A DNA stretch of 64,000 bases from Cryoendolithus antarcticus. Taxonomy: Eukaryota > Ascomycota > Dothideomycetes > Cladosporiales > Cladosporiaceae. Below, in pieces: positions 63,201-64,000 of the stretch; position 1 is the first letter of the stretch, and each line of letters opens with the position of its first letter. Location: positions 434,001-498,000 of the forward strand of contig NAJO01000008.1 of the NCBI GenBank assembly GCA_002077065.1, in the 5' to 3' direction. The notes beneath the pieces were generated by a model. The model ran no database searches, was not told the origin of the DNA, and was given only the letters and a program-made list of their open reading frames with translations. A program made the translations under genes and the position numbers.

Positions 63201-64000
63201 CCAGCTCCAGAAGTGCTCGAGAACCGAAACATCAAACCAATAAGAAGCGAATTGCAGCCATCTCGACTCCCTGTTCCATCGGCCGGCGAACATGCGATGG
63301 AAGGACAGAATGAATTGAATGACACTACCATGCGTGATCTCAACACCTTTCGGCTCGCCTGTCGTGCCCGATGTGTACAGACAGTAGCACAAGACCTCAC
63401 CGCTGAGTTCGGAGATGTCCACCTTCGAAGTCGAAAAGGCATCGAGAGTACTGTTCGATATGTCCACAAGGCGCGGTTCCGAGGGCATCTTGTCTCGCAA
63501 ATCACCGATAGTCAGCATGAGCTGCGCCGTCGAGTCTCGCATAATGAATTGCTTCCTCGCCACTGGTAGCTCCGGATCAATGGGAAGGAACGCACAGCCA
63601 GCCTTCAGTATGCCAACAAAAGCCCAAGCAGCGTCTGGGCACTTCTCCGTACAGAGCGCTACGATGCTGCCGTTTCGTACGCCATGCGCTCGGATCAGTT
63701 GCGCGACCTGGTTGGCGCGGTCATCGAGCTGAGCGTACGTCCAAGTCCGATGACTGAATGCAGTGCCTTCGAAGTCCTGGACAAAGTGCAGAGCAACCTT
63801 CTCTGGATGGAGTGCGGCGCCCCGTTCTACCCACTGGTGCAGAAGCACCACGTCGGTGGGCAGCTTGGGCTCCTTTGCAGGCGTGATCGAGTGGAGTCTT
63901 TCGGTATGTAACGTGTGTGAAGGACTGTCCCCGCTCAACATCTCCGAGAGCACATGGTCATATTGCTCCAAGATCAGTCTTGCGTGCGCTGGCGGCACGA
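57228..64000 (-). CDS. C-terminal part of a ferrichrome/ferricrocin-type siderophore NRPS (5' partial)
   Basis: An open frame enters from the right edge and reads 2256+ residues to its stop at 57228. Domain order is A-T-C-T-C-T-C, which matches the C-terminal half of SidC/NPS2-type intracellular siderophore synthetases; those add T-C repeats after the last A domain. The A domain (about residues 45-560) has LYTSGTTGEPKGVEITHGS, FITGGESL, NGFGPTECTIG, GDRIYRTGDLVRQ and VNNKVDVKRL. Three carrier sites keep their Ser: VGLSSISAIA (about 613), LGLDSIDAVK (1168) and IGIDSISAIK (1734). The condensation motifs are HHALYDG (826), AHAQYDG (1379) and HHALYDA (1931). A 51-bp stretch at 57372..57422 (GTACGT...TCGCAG) looks like an intron in the same phase. 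The product is inferred to be an iron-binding cyclic hydroxamate peptide. The N-terminal modules and the promoter are outside the window. Confidence 0.88.
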   Translation of the reverse strand, partial: VPPAHARLILEQYDHVLSEMLSGDSPSHTLHTERLHSITPAKEPKLPTDVVLLHQWVERGAALHPEKVALHFVQDFEGTAFSHRTWTYAQLDDRANQVAQLIRAHGVRNGSIVALCTEKCPDAAWAFVGILKAGCAFLPIDPELPVARKQFIMRDSTAQLMLTIGDLRDKMPSEPRLVDISNSTLDAFSTSKVDISELSGEVLCYCLYTSGTTGEPKGVEITHGSVIQFILSFHRMFAGRWNRESRWLQFASYWFDVSVLEHFWSWSVGIAVVGAPRDLILDDLSGFIQKLHITHLDLTPSLARLLEPEDVPSLHKGVFITGGESLRPDIIQKWGPYRTVMNGFGPTECTIGVTMNPFVGPEAKPSNIGPQFANVGTYVMGPGTTNPVLRGAVGELCISGILVGKGYLGQPALTAKQFPTLQNGDRIYRTGDLVRQLADGSFSFIGRQDSQVKLRGQRLDLGEIDVTLRLCSPQNIEAASVVVKAMDRQTLVAFIAGRTKSSSKNLVADDSQDARDTVNAAVKMCKSRLPGYMVPTEIIHLHHIPLTVNNKVDVKRLTTFFNEHHSTAAQCGSSDTRDDTPLTEEGRRICSVLGRLMATSTGSWTGSTNIFSVGLSSISAIAFATALRRDGFDAASVAVIMRNPQIDELTRAVSGSSVNQEHNAAVRQAQLSIVACDRRYRATCARRLSIPVDKIETIAPCTPLQEGLLLESLRRSDRPYFNHFSYKVGHLDGPRLRSAWQSVSEHVQILRTKFITTDDGYVQAVLHSAEVSWHSAKITQHLDEAVDRYRSAWVARNEGDLVSPFELSATNTSSGVVLTVYIHHALYDGIAMDLLLDKVARRYAGDDDLDFGLKFTDVLPFGPLLDVAGSKDFWRRQLYQAVPRSLPLCENSPSEEVHVVTRCFGDRVTLTELCRRLQVSSAAIAQTCFALALHQFAPKTTIYGTVVSGRNVALNDGDRTIGPMFNTIPSQLRLQANDTWGNVAKHAQHVSAATVPYQHTSLRAIRKWCGFASAEPLFDVLFVFNADDASTRVKLTNFWQSVDEPPTAEYPLAVEVELDASGEFQVTAIAQGRIASETSLQTLVSEFGRALDLICRDEHRHVRDDFGVMTVAESQKLDPALVKESDLNGVHNFTWTTAASQLRHEIACLAQIDDNNVESHSTIFALGLDSIDAVKLVSRLKKVGVTIPVSEVLRAQTIPRILRYTQQRPHTAQISTPPSKLKSLEVALLTDLRLLSGISPGNLERILPCTPSQEGLLAEMLRSNLHEYYNYDVLHLSTGIDVQRLLAAWQTVYDQSPILRTMFVPVESPDIDVVFAQMIRKPGEAHVRQVKLSEISEVSDTLDGIRRDVQATISSREPTRMTLVSTKSDKYLILSLAHAQYDGHSLALLHANLRDAYLGQALSARHLADEIIEASLNAISDGAVSYWRGALYGAAPSIFPRSSTAEVLQKQVHRTQRVAEMSAQHARGFCQKQGISFQSLAQTCWALTLAHYTRRLEVVFGVVLACRDTEEADDVMFPTMNTVVMRGALHGTRRDVLHQIQNAATELLPYARTPLRTIQAAHATSCSPDTSSRALPLFDTLFLYQKRPAPTNETPETLLYTSVRSSADIEYPIAVEMEVVDDEVHFRAACKAEVLDQRGSEQLLVAMNDVLSRIVNEPNKPTVTFTGPGVSICGLPTVTLREDEEMPRASHQQERVHEEKSGNSTHSLAIREVFAQVSKVSVADIKGTATLDRIGIDSISAIKVASLLKKQNIHITVSELLRARRVDRIAEIAYEKETTPPEEAVSSTAIVSQYLKHHLGDNIPELAGIDAADIESVLPALPVQLYMLQIWGRSRGTLFNPTFTYKLHGNVSEVIMQTAWEQLIVEHPIFRTVFVSTNNTEVPLVQVVFRTADNAITFEDEVLTAEVPQPLMHLHAQKVEEVWELRLSIHHALYDAVSLPGLISDFGTLLRGSSLAPKTVTQEDFVALAVTDEAQRSRQAFWTTYLRRIKQRQIAERTMLGTHGRVEIFQQALISSTTNLATLARDNDISIQSSFFATCAKVYAGLGQGVSGGEDVVLGIYLANRSHLDNLSSLRAPTLNLVPLAIRGAGSRSLLELAKQIHRDLQEIGTAVNSAVALWEIEKWTAVTVDCFVNFLKLPDAEEDSSGDVDIKLEEANDGRLEQRAGLISRPGSDRFTMPAQLQGLPGMRAYKVRLHSCSTSDYVTDFSQHSLDIEASVRDGALHMGIFCPDALLGLEEAQAFVGGVRESLHGLIET

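Noticed and set aside
1..64000. Search for transposons, RIP-like AT-rich blocks or a biosynthetic cluster around the NRPS
   Set aside because: No transposase or reverse-transcriptase motifs and no AT-rich blocks were seen. The genes left of the NRPS (TAD2, YAK1) are housekeeping genes, so any siderophore cluster partners must lie to its right, outside the window.

Overview
The window reads as nuclear DNA of a filamentous ascomycete. Genes are dense, lie on both strands and are not in operons. Introns are short (about 43-90 bp, mostly GT-AG with CTRAY-type branch points). The gene set is fungal: ARP9, TVP18, PEX14, NDC80, YAK1, SKI2, an Izh/adiponectin-receptor-like protein and a ferrichrome-type NRPS. 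The F-box proteins beginning with an N/T-x-(A/V)-E-L-L-E motif, and the uncharacterised Dothideomycete-type proteins, suggest Dothideomycetes, possibly Mycosphaerellales. That placement is inference. Exon structures were rebuilt by hand from splice signals, reading phase and family motifs.

Left part (1-15 kb): the tail of a Ser/Thr-rich protein; ARP9; an F-box-like gene interrupted by an in-frame TAA; a nine-exon gene of unknown function made of two tandem copies of one unit, each with the same intron pattern; a second F-box gene; TVP18 (minus) diverging from a 13-exon trimethyllysine dioxygenase (carnitine synthesis); and TRM1 with two plausible start codons.

Middle (15-33 kb), almost all minus strand: tRNA-Arg(CCG) with a 7-nt intron; a Pcl/Clg1-type cyclin with a 2.3 kb gene-free region upstream; an importin-7/8-type karyopherin (SXM1/NMD5); the SKI2 exosome helicase; a DUF1765 protein; and an Izh-type seven-helix membrane protein.

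Right part (34-64 kb): a CSN8/PSMD8/eIF3K-like protein; a DUF2235 hydrolase-like protein; PEX14; NDC80; secreted dipeptidyl peptidase IV; a Gfo/Idh/MocA oxidoreductase; HMG-CoA synthase (ERG13); a single-pass membrane protein resembling the DUF7820 group; the DYRK kinase YAK1; the tRNA adenosine deaminase TAD2; and, running off the right edge, the C-terminal A-T-C-T-C-T-C part of an NRPS with the layout of ferricrocin/ferrichrome synthetases (SidC/NPS2).

Most genes are conserved housekeeping genes and no obvious cluster links neighbours. The most unusual items are the intron-preserving internal duplication (4195-6936), the stop-interrupted F-box gene, the GC-AG introns, an 18-bp microexon in the dioxygenase, and the degenerate condensation motifs of the NRPS. 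I saw no transposon, CRISPR array or clear horizontally acquired island.
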